A DNA stretch of 64,000 bases from Eunapius fragilis (GCA_963681505.1 OY811979.1:7293736-7357735); one strand, 5' to 3'. Positions 35,793-46,544 are shown, counted from the stretch's first letter. The notes: generated from the letters alone by a model not told the origin. Numbers and translations: made by a program.

Positions 35793-36089
35793 ACAAGTAA
35801 ATAAAAACATTCTCTAACGAGAAAGTTGGTGGGCTTATAGGATTGACAATGTTGGTGTAAAAAGCACGGAAACAAGTGTGACAGAAATGTTACTGGAAAA
35901 TTGAAATAGGCCTATATTTAGCCCAGTCACATTTAGGCAGCGCACGCCTGAGAAAATGGGCTAAATATAGGCCTATTTCAATTTTCCAGTAACATTTCTG
36001 TCACACTTGTTTCCGTGCTTTTTACACCAACATTGTCAATCCTATAAGCCCACCAACTTTCTCGTTAGAGAATGTTTTTATTTACTTGT
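35793..36089. mobile_element. Perfect-hairpin MITE, 133-bp arms
   Basis: The left arm 35793-35925 and right arm 35957-36089 are reverse complements with no mismatch that I could find; the loop is 31 bp. The end sequence is ACAAGTAAATAAAAACATTC. Parts of the same end occur at 44794-44836 and, diverged, at 62515-62610. No coding content. The near-perfect arms point to a young copy. Confidence 0.93.
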
Positions 36090-36509
36090 GTAATGTAAGA
36101 TATACTGTTGAACCTACCACTGATGAGTGTATTTATTGTAATAATAATAATAATAATATTATATCATAAAATTTAATATAGTTGCACTAGTACTTCTGCA
36201 CCACCATTGCACTGTGATTTTATTATTTATTAAGAATAATTAATGCGGCCGGATGGGGTCACATGGCACTGATTTTAAATAATTTATTCACGTGCACTGC
36301 TACACGATGCTCGCAACGGTGAGTATTGAGCGACGGGGATTACCGGTCATGCATGGGGTAGTCTGCTCCAAAGGACTAACGTGATGTGATCTGGTTTACA
36401 GATGGATGGGAGAAGAAACGCTTGTATGCGTGCTCTGCGCCGCGGTATGTTTTTTCCCCTATCACTTTTTCCCCCCCTTTCTCTTGTTTTTTCCCCTATC
36501 ATTATATAT

Positions 36510-36662
36510 TGGGCTATTCCAGTTAAAAATCGTACATGGGTACTGATGACATCGCCGCATACCTCCGGATAATAGCTAGTAATCATAGAATACTAGTGGT
36601 TATCCGGAGGTATGCAGCGATGTCATCAGTACCCATGTACGATTTTAAACTGGAATAGCCCA
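36510..36662. mobile_element. Hairpin MITE with TGGGCTATTCCAG ends
   Basis: TGGGCTATTCCAGTTAAAAA pairs with the right end. The arms of about 62 bp have three or so mismatches and a short loop. The same terminal TGGGCTATTCCA bounds the element at 57189-57414, so the two belong to one TIR family. Confidence 0.88.
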
Positions 36663-36751
36663 TTGTCTTATTCACAGACATTAGAGTAGCACAAGGATGT
36701 AAGAGACACTTCTGTCATTTATTTTTATTTTACCCATCTACTTGTCAACAG

Positions 36752-38672
36752 TACTCTATGATTTGCAGCAGCGAGAGCGTGACGGTCAAGGTAGGTTGTG
36801 TTGTATAACAATCCCAGTCAGGAATTTGTTGGCAGGGGTTTAGAGCGCGTCCGCGATCTCTCATATGTTGCAGTGATAGCATCGTAGTAACGTATAATGG
36901 TTGCCTACCGGCATGTTGAAAATCTTAAAGATCATCACGTGCGTCGTGGTAAGTTAGCAACACACAATAACGAGATTTTATTTTCCCATCAGCTGCTATA
37001 GGTGAGGCTGGAAACAACGGTGTGGAAGCGGGTAAGAATTTCCTTTTTAAAGTTTCCCACCTAATTTTATTTTCCCACCAGATGCTCAGGGTGGCGGTGA
37101 GGAAGCAGGCAGAGGTATTGGTGGGGAAGAGGGTAAGAATTTCTTTTTTTTCTATTGTTTCTTTCAAAGTTTATTCACATTCACAGTTCCTGTAGCCATT
37201 AGGGGTTATTTTGAGAGTATTGCCTCCCTGCTACGTAACCATCCTACTGTCCTGGTTGGTAGAAGTGTGCATTTCATATTTCTTATTTACAATTAAATTG
37301 ATTTAGCCAAACACCATGCTGGGACTGATGAAGATTGACAACAATGAGGCCATTGTGGTGCGAACCACAATGGCCTCACAACAATTTGGCATCTCCCCAG
37401 ATATAATCCTGAGGGAGATAGCGTACAGCCCCAGCCGCTGTTTTGGAAAGGGGGAGCGGAAGTTCCGCTTCAAGGTCCAGGGAGGCGGCTACCAGCAGGC
37501 CAACTGTTTGGGGGTGTATCTTTGTTGCCTCCCTGCAACTTTGAAGCAGGAATTGAAGACCTTGCTTGAAGGCACGCATACTGTACATTTACCTATTTCC
37601 AAGACATCCCAATATGTGTTTTTTTTTTTTCAAACAGTTCCAGCCCAACTGCCTGCCCCTGTCGCCCAAGACCCCCTTCAGCCTGGTATGTGCAGCATTG
37701 AATACTGATCATTAATCACTCTATAACACAATCACTCTTTTATAACCCCTCCTGACGTTGTTTTCAAACAGTTCCAGTCCAGCTTCCTCCCCCTGATGTT
37801 GAGCACGTAGCCCAAAACCCTGGTATGTGCAAGCATTGCAATCTCACTCTGAAATGATCAATCACTCTAAAACTCAAACACACTCTTGCTGTTCTTCATG
37901 TCATGTGAAATTCAGAAATGTCTGTTCTCTGCTCTCCAAATAGAAGCCTCTTCCCCTCCCCAAGACCTGGAGGAGGGTATGGGACTGTCCCCCGATGCCA
38001 GGGCCTCAGCTGAGGAGAGAGAAATGCGCCCTGCTCTACGTGGTGAGGGTGGTGTGAGGGGGTGGGGTATGTTATGTGAGGGACAGGCAACTCTGCTGCC
38101 TATCCATTTGTCACTCTCTCTTTCCGTAGGACTTGCTACGTCCACACCCATCAGGGGTCCTCATGCTAGCTTGGCCCCCCCCACCTCCCCCCACCGCCCC
38201 CCTGTTTATGCTGGCCCCCGCCTAGCCCCAGTTGAAGTAGCAGGAGGTAACACTGAAAAAAGACTAATAAATCTCCCTGAAATTACTCTCTTTCTGCATT
38301 AGATGCCTCCCACCCAGCCCCAGTTGAAGGAACATGTGGTAAAACTTTAATGACTCATTTTACCATCTCTGTAGTTCAAGGATGTTTTGTGTTTTCACAC
38401 ATAATCGAAATTTCATTTTCAAACTCAACACCACACAATATACACACATCTTATAGCTGCAGCACATCCTGAGGTCCCCCTTGGTGGTAAGCAGTGCTTA
38501 CACATCTGCAAAATTTCAATAACTCTGAAATGACCATCTCTTGTTTGTAGTTCGAGCTCAGGCCTCTCCCTTTCTTGAACCAGGTAGAACTGTTTAAATG
38601 TTTTGTTTTTGTTCAAGTCAAGGAGTGTATTTTAAAACTTTCACTCATCTATAGTGCTACAACATCAGGAAG
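36752..38672 (+). CDS. Modular mini-exon gene, Gly- and Pro-rich protein
   Basis: Exons with good splice sites: 36752-36790, 36993-37031, 37082-37132, 37187-37258, 37307 to about 37480, 37638-37685, 37772-37822, 37944-38042, 38130-38246, 38303-38338, 38457-38486, 38551-38583, 38655-38672. All but the fifth are multiples of three and phase 1 on both sides. The early exons encode Gly/Glu-rich pieces and VPVAIRGYFESIASLLRNH. The fifth encodes MLGLMKIDNNEAIVV and GKGERKFRF. Later ones are Pro-rich (VPAQLPAPVAQDP, RPPVYAGPRLAPVE). The fourth-to-fifth junction fits only with an alternative donor (CTG|GTTGGT), so the model is unsure there. Start and end were not found. I do not recognise the family. 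It could belong to a transposon with host-like exons; the paralogue at 28.5 kb argues for a duplicated locus. Confidence 0.6.
37346..37377. repeat. 14-bp perfect inverted repeat inside an exon
   Basis: GAGGCCATTGTGGT, GCGA, ACCACAATGGCCTC. The paralogue at 29080-29100 carries only the first arm, so the second arm was gained here or lost there. Confidence 0.85.
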
Positions 38673-39840
38673 GTAAGAGTGAAATTACTCATTTCACCAT
38701 CTATCTCCATGTCATGTGACTATGTATACAACACACAATCCAGTTACACATCGGTCTGAATATAGAAAGAGGGTTGTATAGTAGGCCAGTGTAACCGAAA
38801 GACATAGAAAAAAAAGTTCAAATGGACAAATCTTATGAGTGAATCCATGTAGCACACAACATAACAATTTACAGGGGTACAGCAAGGGGAAAAGAATAGT
38901 GTCTTATGGTGGAAAGAGTGTGTATAGGCGTGACATGAGACGTGTGTATGTGTTGGTTCATGGGTGTGTGTGTGTGTGTGCCAGCCATGCAGATGAATTG
39001 AAAAACGGTGGGCGTTTAAAATATATGTACCAGCAGAACGCAAATCTCGACAATAAGGAAGGGTTACATGTGTTCAAGGGTTACATGTGTTCCAGCCTAC
39101 TTAGCTGCGCTGCATGTGTCTTTAACTCGACCACGCCTCTCCCTTAGCCTAGCTGATAACACCGTGCACTATATATCATGGCTCTGACGTACTGTTATAG
39201 GCTGTTCGCCTATAAATGGCCACGCAATGAGTGGCACCCAAAGGGTATACGACAGGGGCACGATTTCTAATGTTGTGCGCGCGTATCGGTACTGGTGGTA
39301 CGTACCGTGTTTTGTATGGTGATGGTAGCTGAATCCCACGCATTTCTATCGCTTAGCGAATCTTGTTCGCTATAGAAGAGAACCACTGAGTCAGTCTGAG
39401 TGACGTTTGTAAGAAGCTGGTACGTATACTTCAGTTGTACATAGTGGCATGGGCACGGGAGGTTATTGTATATTGGAGTGCAGGTTAATGGCGCGAAATG
39501 AACGAGAAATGTGCAATTACTTTGCACAGCTGTATCTCCGTAATGGATCATGTAAAAATTAACGAACAGGGCAAATCGATAGGCACAGGACCCCTCTGCG
39601 TATAAACCGAGTTTGAAGTTAATTGAGATGTCCTGCCGAAAGATATGGCCAGTTTGAACCCCAAGGGGTATCGGACGTTGCAACACTGGCACGAAGCTAA
39701 TACAAGATCCCAAAATCTATTTTACCATATAGAAATGGTGTAGTATGAAGTGTTGAAAATAAGAAGTCAATAGCGTTTACCGTTCCGAAGTTATAGCGAT
39801 TCAAACGTGAGTCATTTTTATAACTTTTATAAAATATAGC
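38673..39840. other. No gene seen
   Basis: Short ORFs on both strands lack motifs. A (TG)n run lies at about 38965-38980, and a local duplicate GGGTTACATGTGTTC occurs twice at 39060-39090. Confidence 0.45.
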
Positions 39841-39844
39841 GAAG

Positions 39845-40245
39845 GCCCTGGCATACATTTGTATCACATTGCTCATCTGAGGAACTGTATCACAGTGGTA
39901 CACTCTTGCTAATCTGAGGAACTGTATGATCATGGCACACATGTGTATGTCGTTGCTAATCCAAGGAACTGTATCACAGTGGTACCCTCTTGCTCTTCTG
40001 AGGAACAGTATGATCATGGCATACATGTGTGTCCCGTTGCTAATCTGTATGATCATGGCATACATGTGTGTCCCGTTGCTAATCTGAGGAACAGTATGAT
40101 CATGGCATACATGTGTGTCCCGTTGCTAATCTGTATGATCATGGCATACATGTGTGTCACATTACTAATCCGAGGAACAGTATCACAGTGGTGCCCTCTT
40201 GTTAATCTGAGGAACAGTATGATCATGGCATAATCTAATTGCTGT
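39845..40245. repeat. Tandem/interspersed 44-75-bp repeats
   Basis: CTAATCTGAGGAACAGTATG followed by ATCATGGCATACATGTGTGT recurs about six times, alternating with a TATCACAGTGGTACCCTCTT variant. Open frames on both strands arise from it. Confidence 0.88.
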
Positions 40246-40427
40246 ACCATTGTCAAAATATAAATTTTAGCAAATTACACTAGATGTGAATGCATGACTG
40301 AAATTCATCCCTAACATGGTGAATCTTAGTTTGTAGTGAAGACTTGCAGACAAGACAGAACCATTTCTCTTTTATTGATTCCATGCACTCTTAGGTATGA
40401 CAGGTGCTGCAACATATCATGGGAATT

Positions 40428-41000
40428 TCAGAAAGCTTCAGCAACCTGCAAGTGCAGTAAACTATAACCGTTTGCCTGGATTTTGATTTTGAATCCATGA
40501 CATCGTTTTAGATCCAAGACAGGAAAACTTGTAAACTCTCCTGCCTCCAGGCATTGAATCAAGTGCTGCCGTAAGGCTGAGAGGTTAAAAGAAAGTTTGC
40601 CTGGTTCGTCATTTAGACACAAGGAGGCTGATAAGAACCAAAATATACAATATTCTAGTTCAAGTGGAGAGAAAGTGAAAGAGGTTAATGTCATTGATGC
40701 CGATGCTTATGAACAATCATCAACAGTAGCTGATACATGGTGATTAAACGAGCTTGATTTGTGTCAGTCTGATAAGGAATTGATTACATCTAACAAATGG
40801 CTCTCAGCACCGATCATTACAGCTGCTCAAATGATCCTATCTAAACAGTTTGAGGATGTTTTTAAAGGAGCAGGATTTTAGGATGTGGGGTGAATCTATG
40901 TCTCTCAATTTCAAAGCTCATAGTAAGACTGCATTCAGATCCTTCATGAACCACAAGGCCACTGGCTCATAGTCAGTAATGTGGGAACTGAACATCCAGT
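40428..41000. pseudogene. Rearranged Ulp1-like (C48-type) protease pseudogene
   Basis: On the plus strand (40745-41000) broken frames read LNELDLCQSDKELITSNKWL, APIITAAQMILSKQFED and, after a frameshift, ILHEPQGHWLIVSNVGTEHP. On the minus strand (40428-40694) a frame reads YCIFWFLSASLCLNDEPGKL to RQHLIQCLEAGEFTSFPV. Together these are the start and the end of one protein type related to Ulp1 cysteine proteases, found in many invertebrate repeats. Here the two halves are in opposite orientation. The His-Trp segment is present; the expected Asp-Cys-Gly is changed to Tyr-Cys-Ile. The assignment is from memory of the family. Confidence 0.6.
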
Positions 41001-42059
41001 AATAGTCGGATGAAGAAAATTTCGCTTGTCGGTTCATCGAAAAAATGAAGAGCGAAGGAAATAGCACCAGCATTGAGGTGCGTATCAGTTCCCAGTGATT
41101 TAATTACAGCGGTGCCCGTTTGTTCGATGACCTTTCAAAGTTTGAAAGCAGACCTCCATCCTGTTGTTGAAAATCAGGATACTGGTCCATTTCTTGTATC
41201 TTTCCCACTATAAGTTATTATGCTAAGTGAAGTGCATACATTGGATGTCCTGTTGTCAAGGCTGAAAATGACAACCCTCCCTTCTATGAGGGTTATTCTT
41301 GATGGCTTACCCCTTTTTGTCTGCAGAATGCACTCTACGCAATTACAACCTACTGTATTGATGTCAGTTAAAGTTACAGCTGAGTTACAATGGTCTGCAA
41401 CTGTCTTGGACAAGATGGTTACGCCTGAAAAAAACAAATACCTTACTTAATGTGGTGCTGTGCATGGCTTTGTTTTAATGCTGTTTATTAATTGTCTGCT
41501 TGTGTATATGGAGTTTGAAATACAATACACACACTGCAAATAGATGAACATGTAAAACTTTAAGAGTTGAAGTCACTGAGCTGGCTACCAGTTTATGACA
41601 CAGAAATTAAAATGTTACTGATCCAGATGCATTGTAGCAGCAATGTTATAATACATGTCTGAATACAAGCTTGCAAGTACTGCCCTGCTCCTTAGGCTTA
41701 CCAAGCCATGGCATGGATCTGGGAGAGCTATACAAGTGCATATTCTGCCTTTGCTAGTGTCACCACAGCTATTGCTTGTAGAAAGAATGGTATGCACTTT
41801 ACAGGATTAGTAAAGACGGCAACCTGAATGTTTCCCAAGCAGTATCTTGATGAGGTGGAATTCAAAGAACGTGGTGATGATGCCACACTAACATCTAGTG
41901 TACAAGGCCATTGAGCTGCCTCCTTTGAAGAACATGGTTACAAGAGTTAATTAGAACGTTGTGGTCACATAGTTTTTTCGAGTTTGAATTGTTGTCTTGA
42001 ATATTAACTAGTAAACGCCAATCAAATTTCATACTTTTCGAAGTCTCATCATTGTAATC
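41001..42059. other. No gene assigned
   Basis: A plus-strand ORF (41220-41450) and its minus-strand shadow have no recognised motif. The region lies between two transposon-derived sequences and may be part of one of them. Confidence 0.4.
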
Positions 42060-42911
42060 GTGCAGTTTATAAATCATACTCAGTGGAGAGAGGGTCACAA
42101 CTATCCACCTCTTGTCTCTCCTTCATCTTCCAGACAAAAGGCATGGGACCTCCCTCATGTGGAAGAGACATATGATCAGCTCCTGCATGGTGCCTCTGAC
42201 TGCAGGTCTCGTGCCAGGTTACTGGCTGCAGCCACTAAAGAGTCTGGGGCCTGGTTGCATGCCCTCCCTGTCTCTTCCCTAGGCCTGCGAATGGATGATC
42301 ACACAACCAGGATAGCTGTTGGTCTTCATCTGGGTACGCCACTTTGTCAACCCCACATCTGCCACCACTGTGGAGGTCATGTTGATGCCCTCGCTACTCA
42401 TGGGCTCAGCTGCATTAAAAGTCAGGGTCGTTTTTCAAGGCATGTTGCTATCAATGCCATTATACATAGGTCACTGGCAGCAATAAACGTACCATCAACA
42501 CTTGAGCCCATTGGCCTATGCAGATCAGATGGCAAGCGACCTGATGGTTGTTCCATTGCCCCATGGAAGTCTGGCCAGTGTCTTGTTTGGGACTTTACTT
42601 GTGTGGACACCTTTGCAGCCTCATACATGTCTGATGCCACAAGGGAAGCTAGAGCTGTAGCCACAGCTGCTGAAGCCAGGAAGAAGGAGAAGTATGCTCT
42701 GCTGTCCAAATCTCACCATTTTGTCCCAGTAGCAATAGAGACCTCAGGTGCCCTTGGCCCTGATGCTCTCAGTTTGCTCACGGATATCAGCAGGCGTCAG
42801 CAGAGCATCACTCATGACCACCAGTCTCTCCCATTCCTTCTGCAAAGAGTGTCCATTGCACTCCAGCAGGGCAATGCTGCCTCTGTAATGGGCACCACAA
42901 GTAGTGTGTAA
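42060..42911 (+). pseudogene. 5'-truncated non-LTR retrotransposon tail (zinc knuckle + PD-D/E-x-K-like domain)
   Basis: An open frame of 283 codons opens without a natural start (first codon GTG). It contains a C-x2-C-x9-H-x3-C knuckle (CHHC at residues 101-104, H114, C118), RFSRH at 124-128, RPDG at 160-163 and WDFTCVDT at 177-184, followed by an Ala/Glu-rich helix and a VETSGALGPDA motif. The order knuckle, R-PD, D-x-T resembles the restriction-like endonuclease tail of R2-type elements and reverse-transcriptase-linked proteins common in invertebrates. No RT domain lies upstream. 5' truncation is typical of target-primed insertion. Confidence 0.6.
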
Positions 42912-43092
42912 TTTATATACATGTAGAGTGTGTAATTAATATAGTGCATGCCTCTGTAATGTATTAGATTTACATTGATGTTACTATGGTTGTACACTTC
43001 CCCATCAAACTATTAATTAAACGTTTTCGTACATATTTAATTTTTGTCAGCGTAGTTAATTGCAAGCAATTTGATTTAAGCGTAAAAGCGAC

Positions 43093-43608
43093 ATGGAGGC
43101 AGAGACAGCAGTTGTGGTTCGAGAATTGATGGTTTACGTGATACGCGAGGGGGGTGTGGAGATTCCACGCAACAGCAACTATTTCGTACGGAAAGGCGAG
43201 GAGCCCCAGCAACTGTTACTAGTCGTGGGTGTCCTCAACGAAATGTCAAAATCCATGCTTATTAAGTATGGGGCCGAAATGCGATGCCTTTGCAGGCACA
43301 TGGACGTATCTGACGAACACTTCTACGGTAACTACCGAACGGTAGCCGAAAACACGCTAGGATCCGAGATTAACTGGGGTAGGATCATCTCGTTGATGAC
43401 ATTCACAGGCCTTCTAGCGGCGCTCTTGATTCAGAGAGGTCAAGAACGAAAGATAGAGAGTCTCCTAGGATGGCAGCTGCTCTTTATAGAAGACATTTGC
43501 CACGCGTGGATCGAAAAGCACGGAGGCTGCAGGGCCGCCGGAGCCGGGGCGGCTGGGGCGGCTATGGCCGCTCCACTTTTTACGGGTACATTTATAAATA
43601 TTAATTAA
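43093..43608 (+). CDS. Bcl-2 family protein
   Basis: An intact ORF of 171 codons. BH1-like NWGRIISLMTFTG is at residues 94-106. BH2-like HAWIEKHGGC is at 137-146. A BH3-like MLIKYGAEM lies at 55-63, and an N-terminal VVRELMVYVI (8-17) can serve as BH4. The order and spacing match multidomain Bcl-2 proteins, which control mitochondrial outer-membrane permeability in apoptosis. After BH2 comes an Ala/Gly-rich tail rather than a clear membrane anchor, so either the anchor is in an unseen exon or is absent. The ATG follows a short AT-rich leader. It lies between a retrotransposon tail and a hAT fragment. Pro- or anti-apoptotic role cannot be told from sequence. Confidence 0.78.
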   Translation: MEAETAVVVRELMVYVIREGGVEIPRNSNYFVRKGEEPQQLLLVVGVLNEMSKSMLIKYGAEMRCLCRHMDVSDEHFYGNYRTVAENTLGSEINWGRIISLMTFTGLLAALLIQRGQERKIESLLGWQLLFIEDICHAWIEKHGGCRAAGAGAAGAAMAAPLFTGTFININ

Positions 43609-43716
43609 TCACAATTACATACTTTCGCTTAATTACTTTAAATTGAATAACCTACCAGCTGTCTTTAACTACCCTGAGATGCCATCGAATTCTTCCAAAC
43701 CAGTAGTTCTGGTCAA

Positions 43717-43975
43717 TTGGAGCTTCTGTTGCAGGTCACGAAATTGGTCAGTCTACTACTTGTAATGCCTGCTACTAATGCTGAAAGTGAGCGATCGTTC
43801 AGTGCTGTACGACGAATCAAGAGTTACCTACGATCAACAATGTCACAGCAGAGGCTCGATCACCTTATGCATGGTGTTACATGTGCACAGCGATCACACA
43901 GATAAACTCAATTTGGTTGACGTAGCTAACGAGTTCATTGCGAACATAGGAGTCAAGTATTTGGAACGGATTTAA
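43717..43975 (+). pseudogene. hAT transposase C-terminal dimerisation fragment
   Basis: MPATNAESERSFSAVRRIKS followed by YLRSTMSQQRLDHLMH is the hallmark of the hAT dimerisation domain. The frame then breaks; the next piece (DKLNLVDVANEF to YLERI, ending at 43975) continues in another frame, so there is a frameshift near 43870-43890. No catalytic domain lies upstream. It is a dead fragment. Confidence 0.85.
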
Positions 43976-44711
43976 AGAAATCTGATTTGTAGAAAAGTGT
44001 ACTTCATTAATTGTGTACTTTAAAAGTGATTTGTAGAGATTATTAATAGTTTGTTATGTAACTTTTAATAATTTTATTACGTTATTGATCATGAATATTA
44101 ATGAGCCGCCCCATTTATGTTATCCTTCCGGCGGCCCTGGGCTGGGTAAGTTTATCTCTGTTGGGTTTCTGTGGAATGCTGTTGAATTAGTACATACTAC
44201 GCGCTTGTGAATGACATTTTACATCGCAGCATTATTTATTTCTAGAAATCTATTAGACTGGTGCAGAAAGAGCAATCCGCGGAATGCGCAAGAGACACCA
44301 GTTCCCTGTCGTTTGCTGCACCCATCGCTTAGGGACTCGGAACATTGGCTGTTGTCGGGGCAGCATTTCTCAGTTAGAATCTGTTATCCTTTATCCCATT
44401 GGGCAACTGTTATTCTCTTTATGTATCTCACACAGGTATGATATCATCCTGTCAATGTTGTGATTACAGTTCTTTTTGATAGCATAAATTTTAAACCTTA
44501 ATTTAATTTGCGGGCAGTAGTGATGGGCGGGTAGCGAGTGGTCAGATGTGAAAGAAAAGGGAATAGCATGTGGTTTTATGATTAGTCACAAGGGCTTTTA
44601 AAAATTAAGTTGTTTTTACATGGAGCAGGTTACGGGTACCTCCTGGAAGGCGGAGTGATGTTATTAGCAGTTATCATTGGTACTTACTAATTGCCAAACA
44701 TCTCACCCAGT

Positions 44712-44760
44712 GGTGATGGTGGTGGTGGTGGTGGTGGTGGTGGTGGTGGTGGTGGTGGTC
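44712..44760. repeat. (GGT)n microsatellite
   Basis: About sixteen GGT units, starting with GTGATGGTGG. Confidence 0.9.
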
Positions 44761-44793
44761 CTTTTAACACCACCATTGCCTCCAATTCCTATA

Positions 44794-44836
44794 TCCCACC
44801 AACTTTCTCGTTAGAGAATGTTTTTCTTTACTTGTA
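44794..44836. repeat. Solo end fragment of the 35.8-kb hairpin MITE
   Basis: CCCACCAACTTTCTCGTTAG and the following bases to TTTACTTGT match the terminal 42 bp of the right arm ending at 36089. It lies at the 3' end of the TRIM pseudogene. Confidence 0.85.
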
Positions 44837-45113
44837 TCTTCACTAACTGTTCCTTCTGGAGATACAGAGCTGCTGTCTTGGAAAGTGAAATGGCCTCCAT
44901 CTCTGACAACAGTGTCTTCTTCTCTTCCTCTATGGCTTGGTGAAATTTCAAACGTTTGGGTTATGAGAAGTGTGGCATTCTCTCTGGAAGTCTCAACCTG
45001 TTCTGTCTCCATGTCGTTGGCACCAATGGCACTGGTCACCATCTGTGCACACACAAGTACCTCTCTCATTCCATCTCTGTGGACCTTTGCAATATTGCAC
45101 ACCTCAGCAATCC

Positions 45114-45232
45114 TAGTCTTGTACCCAGACCCAAATTCCCAACAGCTGCAGATGGATTACACCACCGCTATGTGGAAGTGGTGATGTAATTCATCCGCAG
45201 CTGTTGGGAATCTGGGTCTGGTTACGAGACTA
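45114..45232. mobile_element. 119-bp TIR element with 9-bp target-site duplication, inside the TRIM pseudogene
   Basis: TAGTCTTGTACCCAGACCCA at the left pairs with the right end (TGGGTCTGGTTACGAGACTA), with about 46 bp of arm and a short loop. CAGCAATCC occurs at 45105-45113 and 45233-45241, a 9-bp duplication. A 9-bp duplication is typical of Mutator-like elements. Removing the insert restores continuity of the TRIM frame. Confidence 0.9.
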
Positions 45233-46276
45233 CAGCAATCCTGTGGTCCTTGTGATGGACTAGGATACATTCACTGCAGACCAGACACTCGCAGACGAAT
45301 TTTAACTCTTCCCTGACTTTCTAGTGATGAGGTTGGGAGCAGAGATGCTCAGTTGGTGTTTTGATGGATACAAGTAGTCTGACAAACTCCTGGTCTAGTG
45401 TTACCAGCTGGTGATAGTGCAGTATCTTATTGCGTCTATGGTACTCATGACAGAAGATACAGAGGAACTGACCACATGTACAACAGAACACCACTGCAGG
45501 CCCCTAGTCCCCATCAATACAAGCATCACATGACTTTTCACCACCACTGCCAATCTTGAACATGTACCCAGCCACCTCCACCTCAAAGCCAAGATGGAGG
45601 TTCTGAGGTATGGCAGTGACTCCACCCTCTGGTATGGTGATAATTCTCTGACAGGTAGGACACTCCAGCTTCTGCTTGTCACCAGACCTCTCTATCTCAA
45701 TATGCAGCTGTCCACAGAAAAGTGTGTAGACATGCAAGGATCCTAGGGTCTGTGTAGGGCTTAGAGCACAGCTGACATATGGTGTGTGGAGGGAAGAGGC
45801 CAGATCTGTGGGGGGAAAAGAACATGAATTGATACCATAGGAAGAAGGAGAATATCATTGCCCCACACTCATCATACGCCAATGACGAGGTCTTGTTTGA
45901 TCTTTACCAAGCTTGATTATAGAATACATGAATTGGAAGACTATTTGATCATTTGTAGTACAGAAAACACCTGTTTTTGATAGTGACTTCATGCGCGATG
46001 GCCTTAACAATACCACAAGATTTTTAAAAGGAGGGCAGGGGTGAAGGGGGACTTTACTAGGGACTCAAATAGCAAGTACACGTGGTTCTACGATGTGAAA
46101 CAAAAACAAAACTACTCAGTTTTGACTTCTAGATCGATTGCCGCAACAAGTTAGATGATCCGATCGTCGGGAGCGAAGCCACGGTAGGGTCGAGGAATTT
46201 TAATTAAATTCATAGTTGGGGTCAAAACCTATATGGAAGTCTCTAGCGAGACTTCCGATAATTAGACAAACGAAAG

Positions 46277-46301
46277 GGGGGGGGGGGGGGGGGGGGGGGG
46301 C
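46277..46301. repeat. Poly-G run of about 24
   Basis: An uninterrupted G homopolymer. Its length is likely polymorphic or uncertain in the assembly. Confidence 0.9.
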
Positions 46302-46544
46302 ATTTGCAATTCAAAATCAATATTTTCAATAATAATTACTATAGCTACTTCAAAACGATTGGTTTCAAGCGTAAAAACGTTTAAACCAAATTGCTGCATT
46401 TCAGGATTAAACCACAAAATTGGTTTGACATTTTGCAAAATGTAAACCGCTGGTTTAAATATATTTGGTTTAACGTAGCAGCCAACTTATTTGCAGTGAA
46501 GGGAAGGGAAGGGGGAAAATGCACACATGAAATAGTTCACATAC

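Larger units (their letters stand above)
44780..45822 (-). pseudogene. TRIM-type RING / B-box / coiled-coil pseudogene
   Basis: After an acceptor-like tract (TTTTCCCCCCACAG, exon start about 45812), frames on the minus strand encode ICQLCSKPYTDPRILACLH (RING start), then after a frameshift KQKLECPTCQ (RING end). CDACIDGD follows, then a TAG (45506-45504), then FCCTCGQFLCIFCHEYHRR (B-box 1) and, in another frame, CLVCSECILVHHKDHR (B-box 2). A 119-bp inverted-repeat element interrupts the next part (45114-45232). Beyond it a coiled-coil-like NIAKVHRDGMREVLVCAQMV runs to about 44850. The order is that of TRIM ubiquitin ligases. At least two frameshifts, one nonsense codon and one insertion mean it is not functional. 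Confidence 0.8.
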
